Source: Mucilaginibacter sabulilitoris
Lineage (GTDB): Bacteria > Bacteroidota > Bacteroidia > Sphingobacteriales > Sphingobacteriaceae
NCBI RefSeq assembly: GCF_034262375.1
Contig: NZ_CP139558.1
Location: 3,348,001 to 3,412,000 of the forward strand
Direction of reading: 5' to 3'
Length of the DNA stretch: 64,000 nt
Made by a program: the position numbers and the translations under genes. Positions within the stretch are counted from its first letter, which is position 1. Every line of letters starts with the position of its first letter. The notes under the pieces are model-generated. The model worked only from the letters and a program-made list of their open reading frames with translations. It ran no database searches and was not told the origin of the DNA. This document shows, in pieces, positions 43,985-52,561 of this stretch.

Positions 43985-45871
43985 TTATGCTCGCTGAGGT
44001 TTTACGATAAGTACAGGAATATTAACCATGTGCCTTACCGAGTTTACAGTAGTTCCAAAAATAAGATCTTTAAATGTCTTGTGCCCGTGTGAGCCCATTA
44101 CTATAAAATCGATATTTTCCTCGTTCACAATTTTGGCTATCGAACCGGCGGGGCTGCCATAACCAATTTGAGCGCTGGCCTTATAGCCAAGGTTTTCCAT
44201 AGCAACAACGTATTTGTTTAAGTTGTCTGCATCGCTTTGCGTTTCACTATCCATTACCTGTTTACCGTAGTAACGGGCGCCGGCGGTTTCTACTACGTGG
44301 ATAAGCGTGTAATTAGCCTGCTTACCTCCCTGCATAATGGCATGGCGCAGGCAGTCGTTATCGTTTTTAGAGAAATCAATAGTAATGGCGATGTGCCTAT
44401 AGGTAATTGCGTTAAGCTCTGTAATAGCGCTCGCGATACCATGGGGTACATAAGCGGGCCGGTCTTTATGTTTAAACATGGTTGGTCTTATAAAAACATA
44501 CAATAACAATATACCAATACCAATAACAATTGGTATTACCAGGGTGTAAATCCATATATCGGCAGCAGGGTATTCTTTTATCCAATCAATTATTTGCTCA
44601 TATACCAGCTTTACATTTAAGCTCACTATGCCGAGCGCGCTTGCCCATGCCAATATTTTTACTTTAAGGCTTATGGCAAAGTTACCCATTCGTTTTTTAT
44701 CAGAGGTAAAGTGTATTAATGGTATAACCGCGAACCCGAGCTGCAGACTCAAAACTACCTGGCTTAACACAAGAAGGTTGCCCAGGGCGGTTTCGCCAAA
44801 ATAAATAATGGTTAGCACTGCAGGTACAATGGCCAGCAAGCGGGTAAGTAACCTGCGCATCCAGGGCTCTATGCGCAGGTTAATGTGTCCTTCCATAATT
44901 ATCTGCCCGGCAAGCGTTCCGGTTATGGTAGAGCTTTGACCTGAAGCGATCAGGGCGATGGCAAAAAGGGCAGGCGCGATTCTGCCGAAAATATGTTCAA
45001 GCAGTTTATAAGCATCCTGTATTTCGGCAACCTGGAAATAACCGTTCTTAAAAAAAGCGGTAGCCGCCAGTATTAGTATAGCCGCGTTTACCAAAAAAGC
45101 AAGGTTAAGGGCTATAACGGTATCAAATAAGTTGAATTTTATAGCCGATCTGATACCCTCATCAGTACGCGTGATCTGCCGGGTTTGTACCAGCGACGAG
45201 TGGAGGTAAAGATTATGGGGCATTACCGTAGCGCCAATAATGCCAATGGCGATATACAGTGATTCGCCGGTTAAATTGCCTGGTGCAAAGCCTTTCGCAA
45301 TTTCAACTACATTGGGCTGCACTATAAACATCTCTATTAAAAAAGACAGGCCCACAATAAATATCATTGATATAATAAAGCCCTCCAACTTGCGCATGCC
45401 TTTATTCATCAGGTAAAGCATAAGCACGGTATCGGTAATGGTAAGCGATACACCCCATATCAGCGGCAGGTTAAACAATAATTTTAAACCAATAGCCATA
45501 CCAATGATCTCGGCCAAATCGCAGGCTATAATGGCTATTTGGGCCAGTATATACAACCAAAAGTTTACAAAACGTGGGTAAGCATTTTTTGAAGCTTGTG
45601 CCAGATCCAAGCCGCGAACAATGCCCAGGCGGGCGCTTAACGATTGCAGGAGCAAGGCTATCAGGTTTGATGCAAATAAAACCCATATCAGTTTGTACCC
45701 GAAGGCGCTGCCGCCGGCAATATCAGTTGCCCAGTTGCCCGGATCCATATAGCCTACACTAACCAGGTACGCCGGCCCAAGAAAAGCCATCATTTTGCGC
45801 CAGCCGGTTTTATTTTCGGTGGTGACCGAACTGTGTACATTACCTAATGATTGGTTCTGGTTGTTGTTCAT
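43985..45871 (-). CDS. mntH: Nramp Mn2+/Fe2+ transporter fused to a universal stress domain
   Basis: 628 residues, longer than usual for MntH (about 420). Residues 1-465 are an Nramp carrier with the metal site motifs DPGN (GYMDPGNWATD) and MPHN (GATVMPHNLYLHSS) and about eleven membrane helices. Residues about 485-628 are a UspA domain (RHIAITIDFSKNDNDC) with the ATP-binding signature G-x2-G-x9-G-T (GSHGHKTFKDLIFGTT). Such fusions occur in other Bacteroidota; the stress domain may tune transport by nucleotide state, which is inference. It overlaps the upstream mntR by 4 bp and so is under that regulator. Confidence 0.92.
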   Translation of the reverse strand: MNNNQNQSLGNVHSSVTTENKTGWRKMMAFLGPAYLVSVGYMDPGNWATDIAGGSAFGYKLIWVLFASNLIALLLQSLSARLGIVRGLDLAQASKNAYPRFVNFWLYILAQIAIIACDLAEIIGMAIGLKLLFNLPLIWGVSLTITDTVLMLYLMNKGMRKLEGFIISMIFIVGLSFLIEMFIVQPNVVEIAKGFAPGNLTGESLYIAIGIIGATVMPHNLYLHSSLVQTRQITRTDEGIRSAIKFNLFDTVIALNLAFLVNAAILILAATAFFKNGYFQVAEIQDAYKLLEHIFGRIAPALFAIALIASGQSSTITGTLAGQIIMEGHINLRIEPWMRRLLTRLLAIVPAVLTIIYFGETALGNLLVLSQVVLSLQLGFAVIPLIHFTSDKKRMGNFAISLKVKILAWASALGIVSLNVKLVYEQIIDWIKEYPAADIWIYTLVIPIVIGIGILLLYVFIRPTMFKHKDRPAYVPHGIASAITELNAITYRHIAITIDFSKNDNDCLRHAIMQGGKQANYTLIHVVETAGARYYGKQVMDSETQSDADNLNKYVVAMENLGYKASAQIGYGSPAGSIAKIVNEENIDFIVMGSHGHKTFKDLIFGTTVNSVRHMVNIPVLIVKPQRA

Positions 45872-46521
45872 GGGGCTATCATTAAATTATTGGCCACTTC
45901 GCGGCTGATGTGAACTTCTTTGTTATTTTCAATTTGCAGTATGATCGAATGATCAAAGGCAATGATGTCCATTATTCTAATTTTTTTACCTATAGTTAGG
46001 TTTTGTTTTTCAAGATATTGTAAGAAGGATGGGTTATGGGCACGCACCTCTGATATTATTCCGTAATCATTAATTGCAAGTGACGAAATAGGCTTAAGTT
46101 CAGACGATTTAAACCTGCCGTTACAATCTGGTATCGGTTCACCATGTGGATCATGCTGAGGGTAATCCATGAATTTATCCAGCCTGTCAATCAATTCTTC
46201 TGATGATATGTGTTCCATCTCTTCGGCCATATCATGTACCTGGTCCCATTTAAACTTTAATTTCTCTACCAGGAAATACTCCCATAAGCGATGTTTGCGA
46301 ATAATGTTAAGCGCTATTTTTTCGCCCGATGGGGTAAGATTGACACCCTGGTAACGGGTGTAGTTTATTAAAGCCTTATCTGCCAGTTTCTTTAACATAT
46401 CGGTTACCGACGAAGCCTTGGTATTTAATGACGCGGCAATTTGATTGGTGCTCACGTTTCCAGAGTCCATCGACAAATGATAGATTGATTTTAAATAATT
46501 TTCCTCGGCTAAAGTATTCAT
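45868..46521 (-). CDS. mntR: DtxR/MntR-family metal-dependent repressor
   Basis: 217 residues in three parts: winged helix (residues 3-70, EENYLKSIYHLSMDSGNVST), metal-binding dimer domain (about 71-140, with HRLWEYFLVEKLKFKWDQVH and EMEHISSEELIDRL) and an SH3-like FeoA-type domain (about 150-217). It should sense Mn2+ or Fe2+ and repress when metal is bound. It is the first gene of an operon with mntH (ATGA overlap at 45868-45871), so it likely represses itself and the transporter through the palindrome at 46543. Confidence 0.92.
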   Translation of the reverse strand: MNTLAEENYLKSIYHLSMDSGNVSTNQIAASLNTKASSVTDMLKKLADKALINYTRYQGVNLTPSGEKIALNIIRKHRLWEYFLVEKLKFKWDQVHDMAEEMEHISSEELIDRLDKFMDYPQHDPHGEPIPDCNGRFKSSELKPISSLAINDYGIISEVRAHNPSFLQYLEKQNLTIGKKIRIMDIIAFDHSIILQIENNKEVHISREVANNLMIAP

Positions 46522-46526
46522 TTATA

Positions 46527-46534
46527 CAAATCTA
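46527..46534 (-). promoter_or_regulatory. Candidate -7 box for mntR-mntH
   Basis: TAGATTTG on the minus strand matches TAnnTTTG. It lies only 5 bp before the mntR ATG, which would give a leaderless or nearly leaderless mRNA. The candidate operator at 46543-46558 lies just upstream of it. Confidence 0.4.
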
Positions 46535-46542
46535 ATAAAAAA

Positions 46543-46558
46543 TTTAGACTTACCTAAA
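46543..46558. promoter_or_regulatory. Candidate MntR/DtxR operator
   Basis: TTTAGACTTACCTAAA, an inverted repeat with arms TTTAG/CTAAA and a 6-bp centre. It resembles DtxR-family boxes (TTAGG..CCTAA type). Its place beside the -7 box of mntR-mntH, where it would cover the spacer region, supports autoregulation by metal-loaded MntR. Confidence 0.6.
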
Positions 46559-46612
46559 AAATTGAATTTGGGAAATATATTTTTGTTGAAATACTTTTCA
46601 GAAAAATATAAT

Positions 46613-46641
46613 TTTGTGAAGTGTGGAAAAATGTATATTTG
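46613..46641 (+). promoter_or_regulatory. Candidate promoter of the Lrp gene
   Basis: TTTG (46613-46616), a 17-bp spacer, then TATATTTG (46634-46641), close to the Bacteroidota consensus. It ends 20 bp before the chosen ATG at 46662 and overlaps the upstream alternative GTG start, which supports the shorter protein. Confidence 0.5.
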
Positions 46642-46661
46642 CATACATTATTGTATTCCTA

Positions 46662-47132
46662 ATGGCTGCCGAATTAGATAAAATTGATTTTCAAATACTT
46701 AAGATATTACAGGAAAACGGGAGAATAACCAACCTTCAGCTTTCAAATGAGATAGGGCTTTCACCAGCGCCAACACTGGAGCGTGTAAGAAAACTGGAGA
46801 ACGCGGAATATATAAAAAGCTATCACGCCCTTGTTGACGAAGAGAAACTTGGCCTGGGAATAAAAACTTTTATCCAGATATCGCTTGATTTTCATCAGAA
46901 AAATACCATCCAGACATTCCTGGATGAGATAAAACACATCAAAGAAGTTACCGAATGCCATCACGTAACGGGGCAGTGCGATTTTTTATTGAAAGTTTAC
47001 GTACGTGACATTAAATCATACGAACAACTGATCATGGAAAAAATAAGCCGCATTACGGTAGTTAAAACTTTCCAAACCATGATGATTATGTCTACCAGTA
47101 AAAAAGAGCCGATAGTGCCGCTGGAATATTAG
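46662..47132 (+). CDS. Lrp/AsnC-family transcriptional regulator
   Basis: 156 residues from ATG 46662; an in-frame GTG at 46623 would add 13 residues but lies on the predicted promoter. The HTH is DKIDFQILKILQENGRITNL, LSNEIGLSPAPTLERVRKLE (about 5-50), then the RAM ligand-binding domain (TFIQISLDFHQKNTIQTFLD, VTGQCDFLLKVYVRDIKSYE). Lrp proteins sense amino acids; the ligand is unknown. Its TAG stop abuts repeat element C. Confidence 0.92.
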   Translation: MAAELDKIDFQILKILQENGRITNLQLSNEIGLSPAPTLERVRKLENAEYIKSYHALVDEEKLGLGIKTFIQISLDFHQKNTIQTFLDEIKHIKEVTECHHVTGQCDFLLKVYVRDIKSYEQLIMEKISRITVVKTFQTMMIMSTSKKEPIVPLEY

Positions 47133-47241
47133 CCCCCTGCTCCCCTAAAGGGGGAGTGAAAAAACAGAAAGGCCTGCTCTATTAAAAATAAAGCAGGCCT
47201 TTCGCAATTCAAAAGCTCCCCCTTTAGGGGGTCGGGGGGCC
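47131..47241. repeat. Convergent-gene repeat element, copy C
   Basis: Outer arms at 47131-47157 (AGCCCCC..CCCCTAAAGGGGGAGT) and 47214-47240 in inverted order, with a perfect 11-bp stem in the core (AAAGGCCTGCT at 47168-47178 and its complement at 47192-47202). It fills the gap between the lrp and ung stops exactly. Confidence 0.87.
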
Positions 47242-47918
47242 TAATGTATTTGCCAGTCAATTGGCTTTTTGCCTTCCTTTTCAAGTATGGCATTGGTTTT
47301 TGAAAAAGGTTTGCTGCCAAAAAATCCCCGTTCTGCAGAGAATGGAGAGGGGTGTGGCGATTTTAAAATAAAATGTTTCTTTTCATCTATCAACACCACT
47401 TTTGATTGGGCAAATGCTCCCCAAAGTATAAATACAATGCCTTCTTTTTTGTCGGAGATGGTTTTGATCACATGATCAGTAAACTCTTCCCAGCCTCTTT
47501 TTTGATGCGAGCCCGGGTTGCTTGCCCTAACGGTTAAGGTTGCGTTTAATAATAGTACACCCTGTTGTGCCCACTCTTCCAGATTACCATGCGACGGGGC
47601 TTTAAACCCAGGAATATCCGTTTGCAGCTCTTTGTATATATTGATCAGCGAACGCGGAATGGCAATACCCTTTTGTACCGAGAATGAAAGCCCGTGAGCC
47701 TGGTGTGCCCCATGATAAGGGTCCTGGCCCAATATAACTACCTTAACATCATCAAAATGGGTGGTATTAAAGGCATTAAAAATATCGCTGTTTTTGGGGT
47801 AAACTAACTGTCCTGCTGTCTTTTCGTCCTGCAAAAACTTTTTAAGTTTTATCATGTAGTCTTTATCAAATTCGCCTTTTAAAACTTCGAGCCAGGAGGG
47901 GTCTAATGCGTTTGCCAT
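47241..47918 (-). CDS. ung: Uracil-DNA glycosylase (family 1)
   Basis: 225 residues. It removes uracil from DNA at the start of base excision repair. The catalytic water-activating loop is GQDPYHG with Asp66; the second motif is LLLNATLTVR; the His loop that closes on DNA is HPSPFSAERGF. The enzyme looks complete and normal in length. Confidence 0.96.
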   Translation of the reverse strand: MANALDPSWLEVLKGEFDKDYMIKLKKFLQDEKTAGQLVYPKNSDIFNAFNTTHFDDVKVVILGQDPYHGAHQAHGLSFSVQKGIAIPRSLINIYKELQTDIPGFKAPSHGNLEEWAQQGVLLLNATLTVRASNPGSHQKRGWEEFTDHVIKTISDKKEGIVFILWGAFAQSKVVLIDEKKHFILKSPHPSPFSAERGFFGSKPFSKTNAILEKEGKKPIDWQIH

Positions 47919-47988
47919 AAATATTGATATAATGTTGATTAAGCGTACAAATTAACAGATATTTGCGCTTAATATAGTATCACAAATT

Positions 47989-48537
47989 ATGTCAAATATT
48001 GTTAGGTTAATTATTACCTGTGTGTTATTCGGTGCGGCCGTTGCGCTTTGTGCTTTTGGCTTTTGGGGCTGGGGGATTTTAGTGTTGTTATTAGGCGGTA
48101 TATTACTGCTGAGTTTCTTCTTTAATGAAAATATGATCTTGTCGCAATATTTTCTGCGCAAGGAGAATACCGAAAAGGCAGAACTATGGTTAATGAAGAT
48201 TACTGATTATGAAAAACAGCTGCATAAAAATCAACACGGCTATTATAATTTGTTAATTGGGCTTATCGAATCACGTAAAGCACCCATGAAATCTGAGAAG
48301 TACTTTAAAAAGGCGCTTCAACTGGGTATGAAAATGTCGCACAATGTTGCGCTGGCTAAATTAAGTCTTGCCGGTATATCTATGGCTAAACGTAACAAAC
48401 GGGAAGCGCAGATGTATCTGTCTGAAGCTACAAAAGACGATAAAAATAAATTATTAACTGAGCAGATCAAGATGATGAAGGGGCAATTGGCTCAGATGGA
48501 TAAACAGGTAGTAAGAGGCGGATACCGCCAGTTTTAA
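47989..48537 (+). CDS. Membrane protein with TPR-like tail, unknown function
   Basis: 182 residues. Two close membrane helices (residues 5-46, rich in Gly/Leu/Phe) are followed by a cytoplasmic helical part with TPR-like spacing (NTEKAELWLMKITDYEKQLH, SEKYFKKALQLGMKMSHNVA, MAKRNKREAQMYLSEATKDD). I recognise no named family. It is divergent from ung (70-bp gap) and followed by a strong terminator. Confidence 0.72.
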   Translation: MSNIVRLIITCVLFGAAVALCAFGFWGWGILVLLLGGILLLSFFFNENMILSQYFLRKENTEKAELWLMKITDYEKQLHKNQHGYYNLLIGLIESRKAPMKSEKYFKKALQLGMKMSHNVALAKLSLAGISMAKRNKREAQMYLSEATKDDKNKLLTEQIKMMKGQLAQMDKQVVRGGYRQF

Positions 48538-48551
48538 GAAATTAAAAAAAT

Positions 48552-48579
48552 AAAAGAGACGAAAAACTTCGTCTCTTTT
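48552..48579. terminator. Bidirectional terminator
   Basis: AAAAGAGACG (48552-48561), loop AAAAACTT, CGTCTCTTTT (48570-48579): a perfect 10-bp stem with A and T tracts. It serves the plus gene ending at 48537 and overlaps the stop (48578-48580) of the minus gene. Confidence 0.85.
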
Positions 48580-48790
48580 ATTTTTCCTCGATAGGGCTGT
48601 AGTAATCAGGCTCTGATGAGTGGTTCTGATAAGGTTGGATGATACGGTCTGTATATGCATCGCTTTCCTCAGTCGGGTTGGCCACTTCAACCAGTTTTAG
48701 TAAACTCCTGATGAACGATAAGTTGAAGTTACTTCTGTTCAGCTTTATCAGGTATTCGCTTTCGGTGATCTCCAGAATTGAATTGGTCAT
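48578..48790 (-). CDS. Small protein of unknown function
   Basis: 70 residues, acidic at the C-terminus (PDYYSPIEEK) with a helical N-terminal half (ITESEYLIKLNRSNFNLSFI). No signal or membrane segment is clear. It is placed well between a strong terminator and a 128-bp gap before the IS, which supports its being real. I know no homologous family. Confidence 0.55.
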   Translation of the reverse strand: MTNSILEITESEYLIKLNRSNFNLSFIRSLLKLVEVANPTEESDAYTDRIIQPYQNHSSEPDYYSPIEEK

Positions 48791-48918
48791 GACTTTTTTG
48801 AATAGTTGTTTATTGCAATTATACTCAAGATACTTAAACCTAAAGTGCTGTTTTGTTTAAGCTTTTATTAACAAATTGTTATTAAATTACTGATATAGAG
48901 TTTGGTATCGGATTTACC

Positions 48919-50648
48919 AAAAAGAAGCCGTCTCATAAGTCAAATATGGGGCGGTTTTTTGTGTATCTTAAAGACATGGGAGGCAAGGTAGTCTTTAAGG
49001 CATATGATCCGGACCAGTTAACGTTTTTACCGTATAAACTGGAAGAATTGGTACCGGCAGGTCATCCGGTACGGATAGTTAAACAGGTGGTTGACGCGGT
49101 CGATGTCAAGCCACTCAACCGGAAGTACAAAGGCGGCGGCGCGTCGAGTTTTCATCCCCGGCTGATGCTGAAGCTGCTGATCTACGGTTACCTGACCAAT
49201 ACGTATTCCTCACGTAAACTGGAGGAGCAGGCGGCCCAGAACGTGCCCTTCATGTGGCTTTTAGGGATGAAAAAGCCTGACCATAATACCATCAACCGCT
49301 TTCGCAGTGAAAAGCTGTCGGGTGTATTAAAGCAATTCTTTTCCCAGATCGTGCAGTTATTAGTGGCCGAAGGTATCGTATCGCTGAAAGAAGCAGTGTT
49401 TACCGATGGGACGAAGATTGAGTCAGCAGCGAATAAGTATAGCTTTGTATGGGGCAAAAGCATAAAGCATAACAAAGAGAAGATCAAAAGCCAACTGGAT
49501 GAGTTATGGAAATATGCCCAGAACCTGGCGAATGAAGAGCGGCTGGACACCTCGCCCACTACGTTTGCAGAAGTGAATGCCGAAAGGGTGGAACAGACCA
49601 TTGCCAGCATTAATGCAGCCTTAGCCGGGCAAGAGGATGTAGACCCTAAAGTAAAGCAAAAGCTGAATTATGCAAAAAAGCATTGGCCGGAGAACCTGGC
49701 CAAATATGATGAACAGGAAAAGTTATTGGCTGGGCGTAACAGTATGTCAAAGACGGACCCGGATGCCACGTTCATGCGGATGAAAGAAGACCATATGCTG
49801 AACGGTCAACTCAAGCCTGCTTATAACCTGCAGATCTCCACCCAAGAGCAGTTCATTCTCAATTACACCCTGCACCAGGCTTCGACCGATTATCAAACGC
49901 TACCCTCACACATCGAACAGTACGAATCCCTTTATAAAGAACTACCCAAAGCGATAGTTGCCGATGCAGGTTACGGCTCGGACGAGAACTATGGTGTGCT
50001 GCAGCAAAAAGGTATTGAAGCTTATATCAAATACAATACGTTCGACAAGGAACAAAAAGAAGGTATCAAAGCATTCAGTAACGATAGTCTCCATTATAAC
50101 GAAGCGGATAACTATCTAACCTGCCCGATGGGCCAGCGCATGCACCATGTTGGCGACGGTCAGCGGATAACTTCTTCAGGTTTTCTGCAGTTGATCAGCC
50201 GCTATCAGGCGCAGAACTGTGAAGGCTGCCCGATGCGGGGCGCATGTCACCAAAACCCCGGCAACCGGATCGTCGAGATCAACCACAGTCTGAGAAAACA
50301 TAAACAGGCAGCGACGGAAAGATTGAATACAGAACAGGGCATCAAATACCGAAAACGAAGACCCGCCGATGTGGAGCCGGTATTCGCACAACTGAAGCAC
50401 AATCATGGTTTCAGACGATTCCTGTTGAAAGGAATGTCCAAAACAGAGGTAGAAATAGGGTTATTATCCATCGCTCATAACCTCAGAAAATGGAAAGCCT
50501 GAGAAAAAGGCTTTTATCTCCCCAAAGACAGCTGAACCAATCCAAAAAACAGAACAAACCAACACAGTCCGCCTTCCCTAATAGCTTATCTAAATCGCTC
50601 TAAATAAAAAAACCGCCTCATAATTGACTTATGAGACGGCTTCTTTTT
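48919..50648 (+). mobile_element. Second IS1182-family insertion sequence
   Basis: A 1730-bp element bounded by perfect 25-bp inverted repeats (48919-48943, containing AAGCCGTCTCATAAGTC; complement at 50624-50648); with a few mismatches the match extends to about 44 bp. Each end is also an imperfect palindrome followed by a T run on the inner side (GCGGTTTTTT at left), so each can fold as a terminator and would block transcription entering from outside. I see no target duplication (flanks TTACC and ATGAA). The element is unrelated in its ends to the one at 618. It lies right at the 3' end of lysS. Confidence 0.88.
48976..50502 (+). CDS. IS1182-family DDE transposase
   Basis: 508 residues from ATG 48976 (MGGKVVFKAYDPDQLTFLPY). 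The frame is open back to an ATG at 48946, but that one lies inside the inverted repeat hairpin, so the later start is preferred. The DUF772 region is at about 30-100 (SFHPRLMLKLLIYGYLTNTY). Catalytic sites: VFTDGTKIES (Asp), VADAGYGSDENY (Asp), and EPVFAQLKHNHGFRRF (Glu). A Cys-rich patch (CEGCPMRGACHQ) precedes the last. It looks complete and functional. Confidence 0.93.
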   Translation: MGGKVVFKAYDPDQLTFLPYKLEELVPAGHPVRIVKQVVDAVDVKPLNRKYKGGGASSFHPRLMLKLLIYGYLTNTYSSRKLEEQAAQNVPFMWLLGMKKPDHNTINRFRSEKLSGVLKQFFSQIVQLLVAEGIVSLKEAVFTDGTKIESAANKYSFVWGKSIKHNKEKIKSQLDELWKYAQNLANEERLDTSPTTFAEVNAERVEQTIASINAALAGQEDVDPKVKQKLNYAKKHWPENLAKYDEQEKLLAGRNSMSKTDPDATFMRMKEDHMLNGQLKPAYNLQISTQEQFILNYTLHQASTDYQTLPSHIEQYESLYKELPKAIVADAGYGSDENYGVLQQKGIEAYIKYNTFDKEQKEGIKAFSNDSLHYNEADNYLTCPMGQRMHHVGDGQRITSSGFLQLISRYQAQNCEGCPMRGACHQNPGNRIVEINHSLRKHKQAATERLNTEQGIKYRKRRPADVEPVFAQLKHNHGFRRFLLKGMSKTEVEIGLLSIAHNLRKWKA

Positions 50649-50671
50649 ATGAAGCTTATATTTAAAAAAGC

Positions 50672-52393
50672 CTATTCAAACCAGGCCATTACCTCTTCTT
50701 TAGTTGGCATGGTAATATCAAGTTTTAATTTTTTGCGCATACCGCCAAGATCATTAAAAACCTTATTGGGATTGCCTGCTTTCAACTCTTCAACAGTGTT
50801 AAAGCCCATTTTATTAAGTACCGGTACCCATTCGGCACGTACGCCAATGTTTATAAAGTCATCGGCGGTAGCAACCTTAACCTTTTTCTCCGGACGCATT
50901 TGCGGGAAGAACAATACTTCCTGTATAGTGCTTTGGTTGGTCATCAGCATTACCAACCTGTCGATACCAATACCCAGGCCCGATGTTGGCGGCATACCAT
51001 ATTCCAGTGCGCGCAGAAAATCATCGTCCATAGCCATCGCTTCGTCATCGCCTCTGCCTGCCAGTATCAATTGTTCTTCTAAACGCTCACGCTGGTCAAT
51101 AGGGTCATTTAATTCAGAATAAGCATTAGCTATCTCTTTGCCATTTACAAACAGCTCAAAACGCTCCACAAGGCCATCCTTGGTACGGTGCTTTTTGGCC
51201 AGCGGTGTCATTTCGATAGGGTAGTCGGTAATGTAAGTTGGCTGTATGAGATTATGTTCTACCTTAGCGCTAAATATCTCGTCTATCAGTTTACCTTTAC
51301 CCATTGTTGGGTTAACCTCAATATTCAGTTCCTTACAGGTTTCACGCAGACCGGCTTCGTCCATAGCCGATACATCGATACCTGTATATTTCAATATAGA
51401 ATCATACATCGAAAGCTTTTCGTAAGGCCCCGCAAAATTTATTTCATGCTGACCTACCTGTACCACAGGGATGCCGTGTACTGCTTTGGCAACGGTTTCC
51501 AAACATTCTTCAACCATGGCCATCATCCATATATAGTCTTTATAGGCCACGTAAATTTCCATGGCAGTAAATTCCGGGTTGTGGGTGCGGTCCATGCCCT
51601 CGTTACGGAACATTTTGCCAAACTCAAAAACGCCATCAAAACCGGCTACTATAAGACGTTTTAAGTACAGTTCATTGGCAATACGCAAAAACAACGGCAT
51701 ATCGAGCGTGTTATGGTGTGTTGCAAACGGACGGGCCGCCGCGCCGCCATGTACAGGCTGTAATATCGGGGTTTCCACTTCCATCCATCCCTGTGCGTTA
51801 AAATAGCTGCGCATGCTATTGATCACTTTAGAGCGATTGATGAATATTTGTTTATATCCGGGGTTAACGGTTAAATCAACATAACGCTGGCGGTAACGCA
51901 GCTCCGGATCGGTAAAGCCATCATGTATAGTTCCGTCGTCTTCACGTTTAACAACCGGCAACGGTTTAAGTGATTTTGAAAGTACGATCAATTCACGAAC
52001 ATGAACAGAAATTTCGCCGGTTTGGGTTAAAAACACATAGCCTTTAACGCCTATGTAATCGCCAATATCCAGCAGTTTTTTAAATACGGTATTGTAAAGG
52101 GTCTTATCCTCATCAGGGCAAATGTCATCACGCTTCAGGTAAATTTGTATCCGCCCGGTTGAATCCTGCAGCTCGGCAAATGAGGCACTGCCCATAATAC
52201 GGCGGGTCATGATCCGGCCTGCAATTACTACATTCTGGTATTCTTCGGGTTTATTATTGAAATTATCGGTAATGTCCCGTGCCCAGGCGTTAACATCAAA
52301 AGCTTCGGCAGGGTATGGGTTAATACCCAATGCCCTTAATTGTTGTAAAGATTCGCGGCGTATAATTTCCTGTTCGGATAGTGCAATACTCAT
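50672..52393 (-). CDS. lysS: Lysyl-tRNA synthetase, class II
   Basis: 573 residues. It charges tRNA-Lys. An OB-fold anticodon-binding part (about 60-160, [20 protein letters not shown]) precedes the class II core: motif 1 around [20 protein letters not shown], motif 2 [20 protein letters not shown], motif 3 [16 protein letters not shown]. About 65 residues follow motif 3 as a C-terminal tail, common in Bacteroidota. The IS at 48919-50648 lies 23 bp downstream of its stop, so its terminator is probably now supplied by the IS end hairpin. Confidence 0.97.
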   Translation of the reverse strand: MSIALSEQEIIRRESLQQLRALGINPYPAEAFDVNAWARDITDNFNNKPEEYQNVVIAGRIMTRRIMGSASFAELQDSTGRIQIYLKRDDICPDEDKTLYNTVFKKLLDIGDYIGVKGYVFLTQTGEISVHVRELIVLSKSLKPLPVVKREDDGTIHDGFTDPELRYRQRYVDLTVNPGYKQIFINRSKVINSMRSYFNAQGWMEVETPILQPVHGGAAARPFATHHNTLDMPLFLRIANELYLKRLIVAGFDGVFEFGKMFRNEGMDRTHNPEFTAMEIYVAYKDYIWMMAMVEECLETVAKAVHGIPVVQVGQHEINFAGPYEKLSMYDSILKYTGIDVSAMDEAGLRETCKELNIEVNPTMGKGKLIDEIFSAKVEHNLIQPTYITDYPIEMTPLAKKHRTKDGLVERFELFVNGKEIANAYSELNDPIDQRERLEEQLILAGRGDDEAMAMDDDFLRALEYGMPPTSGLGIGIDRLVMLMTNQSTIQEVLFFPQMRPEKKVKVATADDFINIGVRAEWVPVLNKMGFNTVEELKAGNPNKVFNDLGGMRKKLKLDITMPTKEEVMAWFE

Positions 52394-52561
52394 GCTGTAA
52401 CGATATTTTAAATAATTTGCAAAAATAGCGTTTTTAATGAGTTTGGGTAATGTGTTTTTTAATACATATCAAACGCCGATATTAAATTTTTTGTTCCCGG
52501 AAGTTAATCTCATTTAAAAACACATTACATTAGTAAACCTTTTAAAACTTATACCCAAATT

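Noticed and set aside
48578..48790. Small gene as an antitoxin
   Set aside because: No toxin partner, no DNA-binding motif; the neighbour is a terminator and an IS.
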